Below are positions 16,057 through 24,895 of a DNA stretch of 33,782 nt, in pieces (position 1 is the first letter of the stretch; the number at the start of each line of letters is the position of its first letter). Location: the NCBI GenBank assembly GCA_024693225.1, contig JAILLI010000133.1:1-33782 (forward strand), written 5' to 3'. The position numbers and the translations under genes are program-made. Source of the DNA: Lachnospiraceae bacterium. Its GTDB lineage: Bacteria > Bacillota > Clostridia > Lachnospirales > Lachnospiraceae. The notes beneath the pieces were generated by a model. That model saw nothing but the letters and a program-made list of their open reading frames with translations. It searched no databases and had not been told where the DNA came from.

Positions 16057-16392
16057 CTATATGTCTATATCCACGGTCTCTATGATGTTTCCCAGCACTT
16101 CCTGGATCATGGTCATGTAGACCGCTTCCGCTCTCAGATAGTCATAGACAGCCGAATTCTCTGTGATCTCTTCATATTCGTTTTGAAGCGATTCGGCATA
16201 ATCACTGTTTCTGTCGTCTTCCGGGATATCCATGAATCTGCTCTGGAGATTTCTGACCCGTTCTATCAGGCTCCTTGTCTGGGGATCCGAACGGGCGATC
16301 TTCTGCTGTTTCACAAAATCCTCATACTCTTTTGTCTCTCTGATCGCAGATGTAACACTTATGGTTGTCTTCAGCAGTTTATCACTAAGCAC
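16057..16392 (-). CDS. YlbF/YmcA family protein
   Basis: 111 residues, all helical, with no signal peptide or membrane span. The pattern (LKTTISVTSAIRETKEYEDF, then RSLIERVRNLQSRF) matches the YlbF/YmcA (Com_YlbF) family. In Bacillus YlbF, YmcA and YaaT form a complex that adjusts RNase Y-dependent mRNA maturation and development. Here the gene follows RNase J by 6 bases, which fits a role in RNA turnover. The start is GTG at 16392 with GGAAGAG about nine bases upstream; no better ATG exists. The family match is by pattern and size, not by catalytic residues. Confidence 0.75.
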   Translation of the reverse strand: MLSDKLLKTTISVTSAIRETKEYEDFVKQQKIARSDPQTRSLIERVRNLQSRFMDIPEDDRNSDYAESLQNEYEEITENSAVYDYLRAEAVYMTMIQEVLGNIIETVDIDI

Positions 16393-16398
16393 CTGTTA

Positions 16399-18060
16399 TC
16401 ACTCTTCCAATTCCATTATGATAGGCAGGATCATGGGATTCCTCTTGATACGTCTCCATATGAAGCCCGAAAGGGCATCTTTTATGATGTCCCGTATCTT
16501 GTTCCTGCTTGTTATGTTCTTGTCACTTATCTTCTCAAGGGCCGTAAGCACGACCTCCCTGGCTTCTTCCATGAACTCGTCGGATTCCTTGATATATACA
16601 AATCCTCTTGACATGACCATGGGGCCTGCTGCCACGATATTGGTCCCCTCCTCCAGGGTAAGACATACTATGACTATACCGTCATCAGCCAGCCTCTGTC
16701 TGTCACGGAGCACGACATTTCCGACATCCCCTACTCCCAGTCCGTCAACAAACACCGCCCCGTTTGCCACCTCTCCGACAACCTTTGCACTGTTCTCATC
16801 AAGCTCGAGCACCTGCCCGTTTGAGAGTATCAGGACGTTCTCCTTTGGTATGCCGACCTCGATCGCAAGGCTTCTCTGCGCCATCAGATGACGGTGCTCC
16901 CCGTGAACGGGTATGGCAAACTTTGGTTTTGTCAGAGTATATATGAGCTTGATCTCTTCCTGGCAGGCGTGGCCGCTGACATGGGCATCCTGAAAGATGA
17001 CTTCGGCCCCCTTAAGGCTCAGTTCGTTGATGACCTTGAAAACGGCTTTTTCATTACCGGGAATGGGGTTGGAGGAAAATACAACAAGATCACCGGGCTT
17101 GATGGACACAGTCCTGTGCATGTTGGCGGCTATCCTTGAAAGAGCCGCCATGGACTCGCCCTGGCTGCCCGTTGTTATGATCACCGTCTTTTCGTCCGGA
17201 TAATCCTTAATCTTCGATATATCAGTCAGTATCCCGTCGGAGATCTTGATATAACCTATGTCTATCGCGGTCCTTATGATGTTGACCATGCTGCGGCCTT
17301 CAAGGATGACCTTTCGGCCGTATCTTTCCGCGGAATTTATGATCTGCTGGACTCTGTCGACATTTGAGGAAAAAGTTGCTACTATTATCCTCTTGTCCGC
17401 ATTATCCGAAAAAATGTTGTCAAGCGTCTGTCCGACCGTCTTCTCGGAATTGGTGAACCCGGGCCGTTCGGCATTGGTCGAATCGCACAGAAGGGCCAGG
17501 ACCCCCTGGCTGCCCAGTTCGGCAAATCTGGCAAGGTCTATGGGATCCCCGAATACCGGTGTGTAATCCACCTTGAAGTCCCCTGTATGGACCACTACTC
17601 CGACAGGAGATTTTATGGCAAGGGCACAGGCATCGGTTATGCTGTGGTTGGTCCTGATGTATTCGACCGAAAAAGATCCAAGTCTTACAACATCACCAAC
17701 GGATACCACCTGCCTTTGCACATCATCGAGCATCCCGTGTTCCGACAGTTTCCCCTCTATAAGTGCCATCGTGAGCTTGGTGGCATATATGGGGGTCTTG
17801 AACTTCTGAAGGACATAGGGAAGAGCCCCTATATGATCCTCGTGTCCGTGGGTGATCACCAGTCCCCTGACATTCTCCGCATTATCTTCAAGATAAGTGG
17901 TGTCGGGAATCACAAGGTCGATTCCAAGCATGTCGTCCTCCGGGAACGACAGTCCGCAATCGACCACTATAATGTCATTATCATATTCAAATGCGGTTAT
18001 GTTCATACCGATCTGGTCAAGTCCGCCAAGTGGTATGATCCGCAGCTTACCCTTATTCAA
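16399..18060 (-). CDS. rnj: Ribonuclease J
   Basis: 553 residues, the usual length. A metallo-beta-lactamase/beta-CASP nuclease: LRIIPLGGLDQIGMN opens the fold, HGHEDH at 71-76 binds the two metals, VHTGDFKVD and CDSTNAE follow, and the C-terminal part has GSQGE and the HGEHRHL motif. RNase J degrades RNA 5' to 3' and also cuts internally, and takes part in rRNA maturation and mRNA decay. The start is TTG at 18060 with GGGAG nine bases upstream, overlapping the end of the DUF1292 gene by 8 bases. The ireB-ruvX-DUF1292-rnj order is common in Clostridia. Only one paralogue is visible here. Confidence 0.95.
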   Translation of the reverse strand: MNKGKLRIIPLGGLDQIGMNITAFEYDNDIIVVDCGLSFPEDDMLGIDLVIPDTTYLEDNAENVRGLVITHGHEDHIGALPYVLQKFKTPIYATKLTMALIEGKLSEHGMLDDVQRQVVSVGDVVRLGSFSVEYIRTNHSITDACALAIKSPVGVVVHTGDFKVDYTPVFGDPIDLARFAELGSQGVLALLCDSTNAERPGFTNSEKTVGQTLDNIFSDNADKRIIVATFSSNVDRVQQIINSAERYGRKVILEGRSMVNIIRTAIDIGYIKISDGILTDISKIKDYPDEKTVIITTGSQGESMAALSRIAANMHRTVSIKPGDLVVFSSNPIPGNEKAVFKVINELSLKGAEVIFQDAHVSGHACQEEIKLIYTLTKPKFAIPVHGEHRHLMAQRSLAIEVGIPKENVLILSNGQVLELDENSAKVVGEVANGAVFVDGLGVGDVGNVVLRDRQRLADDGIVIVCLTLEEGTNIVAAGPMVMSRGFVYIKESDEFMEEAREVVLTALEKISDKNITSRNKIRDIIKDALSGFIWRRIKRNPMILPIIMELEE

Positions 18061-18337
18061 TATCTATATCTCCCAGACTTTCGGCAAAAACGGATGCGAC
18101 CGCGTCGAGCTCGACCTCATCCTCGACAGGGACATATACAGCTTCCGTATCACTTTCTGCCGATACATCTTTAAATATCATGGCCTCCGCTTCATCCTCG
18201 AGGCTCTCTGATACAAGTATATAATTGCGATTGCTGATGCGGGTCTCATCTATAACATAGAATTCCTCGACACCGTCATCCGTATTAAATGCTATCTTTT
18301 CCATAATTTTATCTGTCAGGACCTGCTGCTCTGACAT
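18053..18337 (-). CDS. DUF1292 (YrzB-like) protein
   Basis: 94 residues, strongly acidic. The core ([33 protein letters not shown]) matches DUF1292, whose Bacillus member YrzB sits beside yrrK (ruvX) and yrzL (ireB). No function is known. The start is uncertain: ATG 18337 has an AGGGG site about ten bases upstream but overlaps the end of ruvX, while ATG 18304 lies just past ruvX and gives an N-terminus (MEKIAF) more like relatives but has poor ribosome binding. The stop overlaps the rnj start. Confidence 0.8.
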   Translation of the reverse strand: MSEQQVLTDKIMEKIAFNTDDGVEEFYVIDETRISNRNYILVSESLEDEAEAMIFKDVSAESDTEAVYVPVEDEVELDAVASVFAESLGDIDIE

Positions 18338-18749
18338 AGTCAAGGTACCCCTGGAGTATGAGCATGGCCGCTATCTCGTCCACATATTTGTGGCGGTCCT
18401 CCCTGCGGATGCCGGTCTCCTTCATGGAGTTCTCTGCGGCAACCGTTGTCAGTCTCTCATCCCACAGGACAACCGGGATACCGCATCTCCTCTCGAGTGC
18501 CTCTTTGAACTGCTCGCTCTTTTGGGCACGTTCCCCTATGGTATTGTTCATGTTTTTGGGATAGCCCACCACTATCTTTTCAACATCTCCATAGGAAGCT
18601 ATGATCTCCTCTATCCTGGCATAAGTCTTCCTGAGCTTGTTTTCGGATTCTCTCCTTATGATCTCAAGTCCCTGGGCAGTCATAAGAAGCGGGTCGCTTA
18701 TCGCGACCCCTACTGTCCTGCTTCCGAGATCAAGCCCCATTATACGCAT
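18309..18749 (-). CDS. ruvX: RuvX/YqgF Holliday junction resolvase-like protein
   Basis: 146 residues, full length. [19 protein letters not shown] carries the first catalytic Asp of the RNase H fold; [16 protein letters not shown] and [12 protein letters not shown] hold further conserved acidic and basic residues, and [14 protein letters not shown] ends the fold. YqgF proteins are essential in many bacteria and act on branched DNA or in 5' maturation of pre-16S rRNA. Their placement among RNA genes here fits the latter. The gene starts one base after the ireB stop, showing tight operon structure. Confidence 0.92.
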   Translation of the reverse strand: MRIMGLDLGSRTVGVAISDPLLMTAQGLEIIRRESENKLRKTYARIEEIIASYGDVEKIVVGYPKNMNNTIGERAQKSEQFKEALERRCGIPVVLWDERLTTVAAENSMKETGIRREDRHKYVDEIAAMLILQGYLDYVRAAGPDR

Positions 18750-18750
18750 G

Positions 18751-19014
18751 TCAGCGCCATCCGTTACTCTTTATATAAGATGTCAGAAGTTCATCCACAA
18801 GCTCATCCCTCTCAACCTTCATGATCATGCTCCTGGCTCCGTTATGGCTTGTGATATACGTAGGATCACCGGACATGATATAACCCACGATCTGATTGAC
18901 CGGGTTGTAGCCCTTCTCATTAAGTGCATCATACACCGTTTCAAGAACGACCTTTACGCCGGTCTCCGGCTCCGTCTGCACGTTGAAAAACTGAGTGTTC
19001 CCTAAATTCTGCAT
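18751..19014 (-). CDS. ireB: IreB family regulatory phosphoprotein
   Basis: 87 residues from ATG 19014, chosen because AGAGG lies six bases upstream and [10 protein letters not shown] is a usual N-terminus. An alternative GTG at 19050 overlaps the mtaB stop (GTGA) and would add 12 residues. The conserved block [10 protein letters not shown]-like (here [22 protein letters not shown]) and the RDELVDELL tail identify the UPF0297/IreB family. In Enterococcus, IreB is phosphorylated on Thr by the PASTA kinase IreK and controls cephalosporin resistance and envelope precursor synthesis. It is cytosolic. Its linkage to ruvX and DUF1292 matches Bacillus yrzL-yrrK-yrzB. Confidence 0.88.
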   Translation of the reverse strand: MQNLGNTQFFNVQTEPETGVKVVLETVYDALNEKGYNPVNQIVGYIMSGDPTYITSHNGARSMIMKVERDELVDELLTSYIKSNGWR

Positions 19015-19046
19015 TTCCATCCTCTTTTCTTTAGAAATTGATCCGT

Positions 19047-20384
19047 TCACACTGATACCCCGTTTATTTTATCGCATCCGAGTTCAAAACACAAGATTCG
19101 GGTTAGGAGGCCGCTTTTGGTTACCGGTATGGAAACCTTCACATACTCAGGGGTGTATCCGACCGTCCTTTCCACCCCATCCTCCATCTCGGTATCCTCC
19201 GTAAGGACCATGACCTGCCTGCCGGTATAATAGGACATGAATTCCCTCTTCCGCCTGTCTGATTCTTCTATCAGGATCGAAGACCTGGCGGACTTTACCG
19301 CATCCGTAAGGTGTCCTTCCATCCTGTCGGCTGCCGTACCCTTCCTCCTTGAATACTTGAATATATGGCTTTCATAGAGGTTTGTCTCCCTAAGAAAGAG
19401 CCTGGTCTGCTCGAATTCCTCCTCGCTCTCTCCGGGGAAGCCCACTATGACATCCGTTGTAATGGCCGGGTGCTCATAAAAGCTTCTTATGAGATCCGTC
19501 TTCTCCCGGTATTCGGAAGCTGTATAGTGGCGGTTCATCCTTTTAAGGACCGTATCGGATCCGCTCTGGAGGGAGATGTGAAAATGGGGGCAGACCTTTT
19601 TCATCCCCGACAGCCGCTTTACAAAGCCTTCGGTCATAAGCCTGGCTTCAAGCGAGCCAAGCCTTACGCGCTCTATCCCGGAAACGGCACCGACACCGTC
19701 TATCACATCAAGCAATGCCTCATTGGTCCTGCCTTCTTTTGCAAACCCGTTATAGGGCCCGTCAAGTCCGTAGGAGCTTAAGTGTATGCCGGTGATCACT
19801 ATCTCTTTATAGCCGTTATCGGCAAGACGCTCTGCCTCTTTTATGATATCTTCGGGCTTTCTGCTCCTTGTGCGTCCCCTGACATAGGGAATGGCGCAGT
19901 AGCTGCAGAATTGGTCGCATCCGTCCTGTATCTTCAAAAAAGCACGTGTGTGGCCGGCTGTCCCCGATATGGGAAGTTCTTCATACCCGCATGGCTTGTC
20001 AAGATCCGTCACGACGCACCTGGATCCCTTTCCCGATCCCCGGTCCCGCATGTATTCTTCTACGATGTCGACTATACGGGCCTTATTATTATTCCCTACC
20101 GCTATATCCACCATGTCTGATGAGGCGGCATCGGGATGGCTCTGCACGTAACAGCCTGCCGCGACCACCACGGCATCCGGATTTTGCGCTTTTGCGCGGC
20201 TGAGCATCTGCCGGCTCTTACGGTCTGCAATATTTGTCACGGTACATGTATTTATGACATATACGTCAGCTTTTTGTACAAAATCCACAATTTCGTAGCC
20301 TCTTTTTTGGAAGATCTGCGAAATTCCATCCAATTCGTAAGAATTGACTTTACAACCGAGGTTGTGAAATGCTACCTTTTTCAT
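19047..20384 (-). CDS. mtaB: tRNA t6A37 methylthiotransferase
   Basis: 445 residues. The N-terminal UPF0004 domain has Cys 11, 47 and 78 for one 4Fe-4S cluster. The radical SAM motif is CDQFCSYC (Cys 156, 160, 163), and a C-terminal TRAM-like domain closes the protein. The sequence around it ([37 protein letters not shown]) is diagnostic of MtaB rather than MiaB or RimO. It inserts a methylthio group at C2 of N6-threonylcarbamoyladenosine 37 in ANN-decoding tRNAs. GGAG eight bases before the ATG supports the start. It is the first gene of the long leftward run; I could not find a convincing promoter in the short space to the divergent HPr-like gene. Confidence 0.95.
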   Translation of the reverse strand: MKKVAFHNLGCKVNSYELDGISQIFQKRGYEIVDFVQKADVYVINTCTVTNIADRKSRQMLSRAKAQNPDAVVVAAGCYVQSHPDAASSDMVDIAVGNNNKARIVDIVEEYMRDRGSGKGSRCVVTDLDKPCGYEELPISGTAGHTRAFLKIQDGCDQFCSYCAIPYVRGRTRSRKPEDIIKEAERLADNGYKEIVITGIHLSSYGLDGPYNGFAKEGRTNEALLDVIDGVGAVSGIERVRLGSLEARLMTEGFVKRLSGMKKVCPHFHISLQSGSDTVLKRMNRHYTASEYREKTDLIRSFYEHPAITTDVIVGFPGESEEEFEQTRLFLRETNLYESHIFKYSRRKGTAADRMEGHLTDAVKSARSSILIEESDRRKREFMSYYTGRQVMVLTEDTEMEDGVERTVGYTPEYVKVSIPVTKSGLLTRILCFELGCDKINGVSV

Positions 20385-20418
20385 TAGAAAACTCCGTATT
20401 TTTGGTGTTTTTTAGGAA

Positions 20419-20447
20419 TTGACAATTGTTCCCGCCGGATTTATATT
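20419..20447 (+). promoter_or_regulatory. Strong sigma-A promoter for the HPr-like gene
   Basis: TTGACA at 20419-20424, a 17-base spacer and TATATT at 20442-20447: a consensus -35, ideal spacing and a near-consensus -10. AAAAGGAGG at 20485-20493 follows before the ATG at 20501. Together they predict high expression of a small single-gene transcript. Confidence 0.8.
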
Positions 20448-20500
20448 GTACCCGTAAACGAAGAGAATGATTGAATAAATGATGAAAAGGAGGTATTTTC

Positions 20501-20731
20501 ATGAAGACAGTACAGATTTCATTAAACACGATCGATAAGGTTAAGTCATTTGTAAATGATGTTACCAAGTTTGACTATGATTTTGATCTCGTATCAGGCA
20601 GATACGTTATCGATGCAAAGTCGATCATGGGTATCTTCAGCCTGGATCTTTCCAAGCCGATAGACCTTAACATCCATACCGACGGAAACGCTGATGATGT
20701 TATGTCAGTCATCCAGCAGTACGTCATCTGA
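20501..20731 (+). CDS. HPr-like protein without the phosphorylatable histidine loop
   Basis: 76 residues. The second half aligns well with HPr of the sugar phosphotransferase system: DAKSIMGIFSLDLSKPIDLNIHTDG resembles the HPr region around Ser46, and Ser41 here occupies that position. The first half lacks the GIHARPA-type loop, so the EI-dependent His15 is missing (NTIDKVKSF stands in its place). It therefore cannot pass phosphate to sugars but could still be a target of HPr kinase, in the manner of Bacillus Crh, a catabolite-control cofactor. That role is inferred. The gene is monocistronic, with a strong promoter, an AAAAGGAGG ribosome site and a strong terminator directly after it. Confidence 0.8.
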   Translation: MKTVQISLNTIDKVKSFVNDVTKFDYDFDLVSGRYVIDAKSIMGIFSLDLSKPIDLNIHTDGNADDVMSVIQQYVI

Positions 20732-20748
20732 TCAGACGAACACTTACG

Positions 20749-20776
20749 GGATCACGGGAAACCGTGATCCTTTTTT
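20749..20776 (+). terminator. Intrinsic terminator of the HPr-like gene
   Basis: GGATCACGG, a GAAA loop and CCGTGATCC form a perfect 9-bp stem followed by TTTTTT (20771-20776). On the other strand no U-run follows, so it acts for the rightward gene only. The leftward DUF6311-like gene ends within the T tract. Confidence 0.95.
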
Positions 20777-22448
20777 ATTTCCCTTCCTGCTCTCTTGCCC
20801 TGAACATCACATGATCATATGCATGGACCACATCGGCATCCAGGCTGTCATAAAGAGCCCTGTTCTCGTCATAATCCTCCTGTTTCAGCACGTATACGGC
20901 TTTCTCTCTCAAATTGCCGCCGCTTATCTCGGCCCGGTACAGATCTATACCTTCCTGTACCTTTTCATCTATATCTCTTGCAAAATAATAATTGTTCTGT
21001 CTCATGCCATGCAGATATGCGTAATAAGCCGTCGGCATGGTGATGTCATTTTCCGTATACAGGAATATGAACTCACGGGCCCCATCCGTAAGCTGCGATA
21101 AGTCCCCGCTCTCCCATATGGTCTCAATGGGATGATATGATGTGTACAGTTCATATCTTGACGCGAAAGCTGCCGACATATCGACGATCTGCAGCATCAG
21201 GGCTCCGGCCAGCACCGTTACCGCCACCGGACGGTATCTCCTGAAGGTATATGCGGTAAAGCTTATAGCAGATGTAATGAGTATATACATGGCAGGCCAG
21301 ATGAAACGGCCGTTCGACCGGAATACGCCGAGGATCCTCTCCACAAAGGCCGGATAGGGGATCCAGATGATATTGATCTCATTGTAGCTGATATTGGGGA
21401 GCAGGGCCGAGAAAAAAGAAACAACGAAGAGCCCTATGGTCACCCTTCCGTAGATCCTGTCGGAATGAAAGGCAGCTTCCGGCACTTTTCTTGCCATACG
21501 AAAGACCATACCGGCAGCGACCACTATGAACAAAAACAGTATACCAACCCCCAGATATGCCATACCCTCATACTGAAAGTAATTCTGCAGGGGCATCTGA
21601 GGCAGAAGCCTTCCTATCTCCCAGGGATTGATGAAAGTGTTGAGATTAGAGGTAAATGTACCCAGGCCGTATCCGTAGGCCGATGTCCCTCCGTAAAAGC
21701 CTCCGAGTATGAACAGACCAGCAAGTCCCGCCGCGCAGAAGGAGGCAAACTCCATAAGAGGAAGGACAAAGCCTTTTTCCCTCAGGATCCGGGTGATGGC
21801 ATGGGCCGCCAGTATCATCCCGACCATGGGCAGGAAATATGAATGGATCCATACACAGGCAGCACCCAGCAGGCCCCAGTAAAGGCAGAGCTTCGCATCC
21901 GTGATCATGTCATCGTACACCCAGACGGCAAGAGCCGCGACTATCACCCACTGAGCCCCCAGGGCGGTATGATAATACATCCTCTGTATCACAGGTGCGC
22001 TTATGATATAAAAGACGGAGCCTATGATACAGCAGGCATCGCTTGCAACGATCCTGCGAAGGAGGATGGATGAAAAACCTCCCATGAGTGCAAAGGACAT
22101 GATGCCAAAGAGACCGAAATACTGGAAGGTCACGGGCAGATAAGCTCTCATCAGCTTGAAGATGACCGCAAAGACCGGAATGGAATCCGTATAGATCACG
22201 GACATGCTGTTTGGATAGGACAGACTGTCGATAAGGCCTATGGGAAAGGTCCAGGGGCTGTTCCTGTATGCACACCATCCGATATAATGCTGTCTGAGAT
22301 CGTGATCATTGTCGAACAGCCATCCGGTATCGGTAAAATCAAGGATCTGAATGCCGTATATGCCGGCAAAGCACAGAGCACCCAGACATGCACATATGAG
22401 GAACAAGAGCCCTGCGGATATCCTTTTGTGTTCACGGGTATCAAACAT
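20775..22448 (-). CDS. Multi-span membrane protein, DUF6311-like (GT-C fold candidate)
   Basis: 557 residues with about ten hydrophobic segments from residue 11 to about 425, then a soluble C-terminal domain of roughly 120 residues. The early extracellular loop has DNDHDLRQHYIGWCAYRNSPW and then SLSYPNSMSVIYTDSIPVFA, the pattern I associate with DUF6311 proteins, which look like GT-C glycosyltransferases using polyprenyl-phosphate sugars outside the membrane. Acidic residues in that loop (DNDHD) could be catalytic. It begins 8 bases after thiI with AGGTG before the ATG, though the partners by function are more likely the glycosyltransferases at 9607-13534. It faces the HPr-like gene's terminator. 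The family call is from memory of the motif; substrate unknown. Confidence 0.7.
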   Translation of the reverse strand: MFDTREHKRISAGLLFLICACLGALCFAGIYGIQILDFTDTGWLFDNDHDLRQHYIGWCAYRNSPWTFPIGLIDSLSYPNSMSVIYTDSIPVFAVIFKLMRAYLPVTFQYFGLFGIMSFALMGGFSSILLRRIVASDACCIIGSVFYIISAPVIQRMYYHTALGAQWVIVAALAVWVYDDMITDAKLCLYWGLLGAACVWIHSYFLPMVGMILAAHAITRILREKGFVLPLMEFASFCAAGLAGLFILGGFYGGTSAYGYGLGTFTSNLNTFINPWEIGRLLPQMPLQNYFQYEGMAYLGVGILFLFIVVAAGMVFRMARKVPEAAFHSDRIYGRVTIGLFVVSFFSALLPNISYNEINIIWIPYPAFVERILGVFRSNGRFIWPAMYILITSAISFTAYTFRRYRPVAVTVLAGALMLQIVDMSAAFASRYELYTSYHPIETIWESGDLSQLTDGAREFIFLYTENDITMPTAYYAYLHGMRQNNYYFARDIDEKVQEGIDLYRAEISGGNLREKAVYVLKQEDYDENRALYDSLDADVVHAYDHVMFRAREQEGK

Positions 22449-22456
22449 GGCGGCAC

Positions 22457-23638
22457 CTAGATCACATTGATCACTTCATCTGTTTCAAGGGCCTTGGCAA
22501 CAAGCCCGTCAATACAGTCAGCCAGCCTTTCTTCTGACTTTTTGATGACTGAAAGCTTGGGTTTGGTAACAGGATGCTTTGCAACAAATATGGTGCAGCA
22601 GTCCTCGTAAGGCAGGATGGATGTTTCAAAGGTCCCTATCTTTTCCGATATGGAGATTATCTCCTGCTTGTCAAAGCCTATAAGAGGCCGGAAAACAGGA
22701 AGATCGCATACCTCGTTGGTAACGGCAAGGGACTGCATGGTCTGGCTTGCGACCTGACCTATGCTCTCGCCCGTTATAAGAGCGAGGCAGTCATTTTCGC
22801 CTGCGATGGTCTCGGCTATCCTCATCATGTATCTCCTCATTATGATCGTCAGTTCATCATGAGGACATTTTTCATATATGGCAAGCTGTATGTCGGTAAA
22901 ATTGATCACATGGAGACAGATGGTCCCAGTATATTTAGCGACGATCCTGGCCAGATCCACGACTTTCTGCTTGGCCCTCTCACTGGTATAAGGAGGGGCA
23001 TGAAAATACACGGCATCGATCTTGACCCCGCGCTTTGCTATCATGTAGCCGGCAACGGGAGAATCGATACCTCCCGACAGAAGGAGCATAGCCTTGCCGT
23101 TGGTACCTATGGGCATACCTCCGGGTCCCGGTATCTGTTTCGAATAGATAAAGATACTCTCCCTCACTTCTATATTGAGGCTGATCTGAGGATCATGGAC
23201 ATCAACCTTCATATCCGGATAAGCGTCAAGTATGGCTTCTCCCAGCATACTGTTCATGTCCATGGAACAAACCGGAAAAGTCTTGTCCGCCCTCCTTGCA
23301 CATACCTTGAAGGTCATATTCCTTTGAGGATACTCCTCGCCGACATAACTTATGACCCGGTCCTTCAGTTCCGAAAAGCCGCTCTTTTCAAACTTTACCA
23401 CGGGACATATGGCGTTGATACCGAACACGGTCCCAAGGGCCCCGATAACCTCATCGCTGTCATGTTCACCCCGGCAGTCCACATATACCCTTCCCTGGGC
23501 CTTTGATACGGCAAAATCGCCCTGAACCTGCTTTAAGACAAGCTTTATCCTGTGCATCAGGGCATCCTCGAAGACATAGCGGTTCTTTCCCTTTATGGCG
23601 ATCTCGGCATATTTAATCAGATAGGTTTGATATCTCAT
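22457..23638 (-). CDS. thiI: tRNA 4-thiouridine synthase
   Basis: 393 residues. The order is an N-terminal ferredoxin-like domain, a THUMP RNA-binding domain at about 60-165, and a PP-loop ATPase with SGGIDSP at 178-184. YEDCCTIFVAKHPVT with Cys 347-348 holds the catalytic Cys. The C-terminal rhodanese domain of the E. coli enzyme is missing, as is normal in Bacillus and Clostridia, where a dedicated cysteine desulfurase supplies sulfur directly. That enzyme is the preceding gene, joined by a one-base overlap (TGATG). ThiI adenylates U8 of tRNA and inserts sulfur to give s4U. AGGAGA five bases before the ATG fixes the start. Confidence 0.96.
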   Translation of the reverse strand: MRYQTYLIKYAEIAIKGKNRYVFEDALMHRIKLVLKQVQGDFAVSKAQGRVYVDCRGEHDSDEVIGALGTVFGINAICPVVKFEKSGFSELKDRVISYVGEEYPQRNMTFKVCARRADKTFPVCSMDMNSMLGEAILDAYPDMKVDVHDPQISLNIEVRESIFIYSKQIPGPGGMPIGTNGKAMLLLSGGIDSPVAGYMIAKRGVKIDAVYFHAPPYTSERAKQKVVDLARIVAKYTGTICLHVINFTDIQLAIYEKCPHDELTIIMRRYMMRIAETIAGENDCLALITGESIGQVASQTMQSLAVTNEVCDLPVFRPLIGFDKQEIISISEKIGTFETSILPYEDCCTIFVAKHPVTKPKLSVIKKSEERLADCIDGLVAKALETDEVINVI

Positions 23639-24819
23639 CAGTGTCTCCTGTATCTTCTAAGTATAGGCAGTTCTTTTTCAAGGACCTCGATCGTACGGTC
23701 AAGCTCCTCCCGGCTGGTATCGCCGGAAAAAGAAAAACGCAGGGTACTTTCTGCCAGATCGGCCGGCACCCTGATGGCGGCAAGGGTCGCGCTCTTTGAA
23801 TGCTTGTTTGAGGCACAGGCGCTTCCGGCCGAAACGTATATGCCCTCTGCCTCAAGCGCATGAAGCAGGACCTCGGCCCGTACCTGCGCAAATGAAGCAC
23901 TCACTATATGGGGAGCCGTCATGGCTACCGCATCCTTAAGACCCTTTTCATCATGGTCGGGCAGCCCGTTGATATAAACGTCAGGAAGGTCGCAAAGCCT
24001 TCTTATAAAGTATTCTTTCAGGTCGAACATCCTTCCGGTTACCGCCTTAAGGTCATCATATACCATCCCGGCCGCAAGCCCCATGCCGGCTATGCCCGGG
24101 ACGTTTTCCGTTCCCGACCGCATGCCCTTCTGCTGGCCGCCGCCAAAGATGATCGGACGTACCTTTGCCCGGTCACTTATATACAATATACCGACCCCTT
24201 TGGGTCCGTGTATCTTATGTCCGCTGACCGAGACCATATCGGCACCCATCCTTTTGGGATGGACATCCATCTTGCCGAAGGACTGGACCGCATCCGTATG
24301 GAACAATATGGCAGGATCATAGCTTCTTACGATACCGGAAAGCTCCTCTATATCGTTTACAGATCCTATCTCGTTATTGACATGCATTACGGACACGAGT
24401 ACCGTATCTTCCCTGAGCGCGGCCTTAAGGGCTTCTTTATCCACCCTTCCGTCATCCTTCACATCAAGATATGTGACCGTATAGCCCTGGTCTTCAAGAT
24501 GCTTCATGGTCTCGAGCACTGCAGGATGCTCCGTTTTGGTGGTGATCAGGTGCATCCCTGCCCTCTTTTGGGCTGTGGCGCTCCCGATGATGGCGAGATT
24601 GTCGCTTTCCGTCCCCCCGGAAGTAAAATATATATTCTTTGCGTCAACCTTCATGACGGAAGCTATGATATCCTTAGCCTCTCTGACCCTGCGCTCCGCC
24701 TCGACCCCGGCCATATGCATGCTGGAGGGGTTCCCGTATACGTTTTGCATAACCTTGGCCACACACTGTGTTACCCGGTCAAAAGGTCGTGTGGTGGCAC
24801 TGTTATCCAGATATATCAT
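23638..24819 (-). CDS. Cysteine desulfurase (IscS/NifS type), sulfur donor for ThiI
   Basis: 393 residues, a class V PLP aminotransferase fold. TEHPAV holds the His that stacks on PLP (His98), SGHKIHGPKG at 199-208 has the Schiff-base Lys202, and GSACASNK has the sulfur-accepting Cys335 on a longer loop as in group I enzymes. It takes sulfur from L-cysteine, leaving alanine, and passes a persulfide on. The one-base overlap with thiI matches the Bacillus nifZ-thiI pair, so s4U formation is the likely main job; a role in iron-sulfur assembly is also possible. A terminator-like hairpin sits just upstream of its ribosome site. Confidence 0.94.
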   Translation of the reverse strand: MIYLDNSATTRPFDRVTQCVAKVMQNVYGNPSSMHMAGVEAERRVREAKDIIASVMKVDAKNIYFTSGGTESDNLAIIGSATAQKRAGMHLITTKTEHPAVLETMKHLEDQGYTVTYLDVKDDGRVDKEALKAALREDTVLVSVMHVNNEIGSVNDIEELSGIVRSYDPAILFHTDAVQSFGKMDVHPKRMGADMVSVSGHKIHGPKGVGILYISDRAKVRPIIFGGGQQKGMRSGTENVPGIAGMGLAAGMVYDDLKAVTGRMFDLKEYFIRRLCDLPDVYINGLPDHDEKGLKDAVAMTAPHIVSASFAQVRAEVLLHALEAEGIYVSAGSACASNKHSKSATLAAIRVPADLAESTLRFSFSGDTSREELDRTIEVLEKELPILRRYRRH

Positions 24820-24838
24820 GATCTTTTCCGTTACTTAC

Positions 24839-24875
24839 AAAAAACCCCGTAAGGCACAGACGCCATCACGAGGTT
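24839..24875 (-). terminator. Terminator or attenuator between rsmE and the desulfurase gene
   Basis: On the - strand AACCTCGT pairs with ACGGGGTT (one U-G pair), with a GGC/GCC inner pair, followed by TTTTTT. It lies after the rsmE stop and ends only 20 bases before the desulfurase ATG. No promoter fits after it, so downstream expression may depend on read-through. Confidence 0.65.
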
Positions 24876-24895
24876 TTGTGATCCTGGTCTTTTCT

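Noticed and set aside
20385-20500. Promoter for mtaB in the divergent spacer
   Set aside because: TACAAT- and TTGTCA-like pieces exist but no pair has acceptable spacing.
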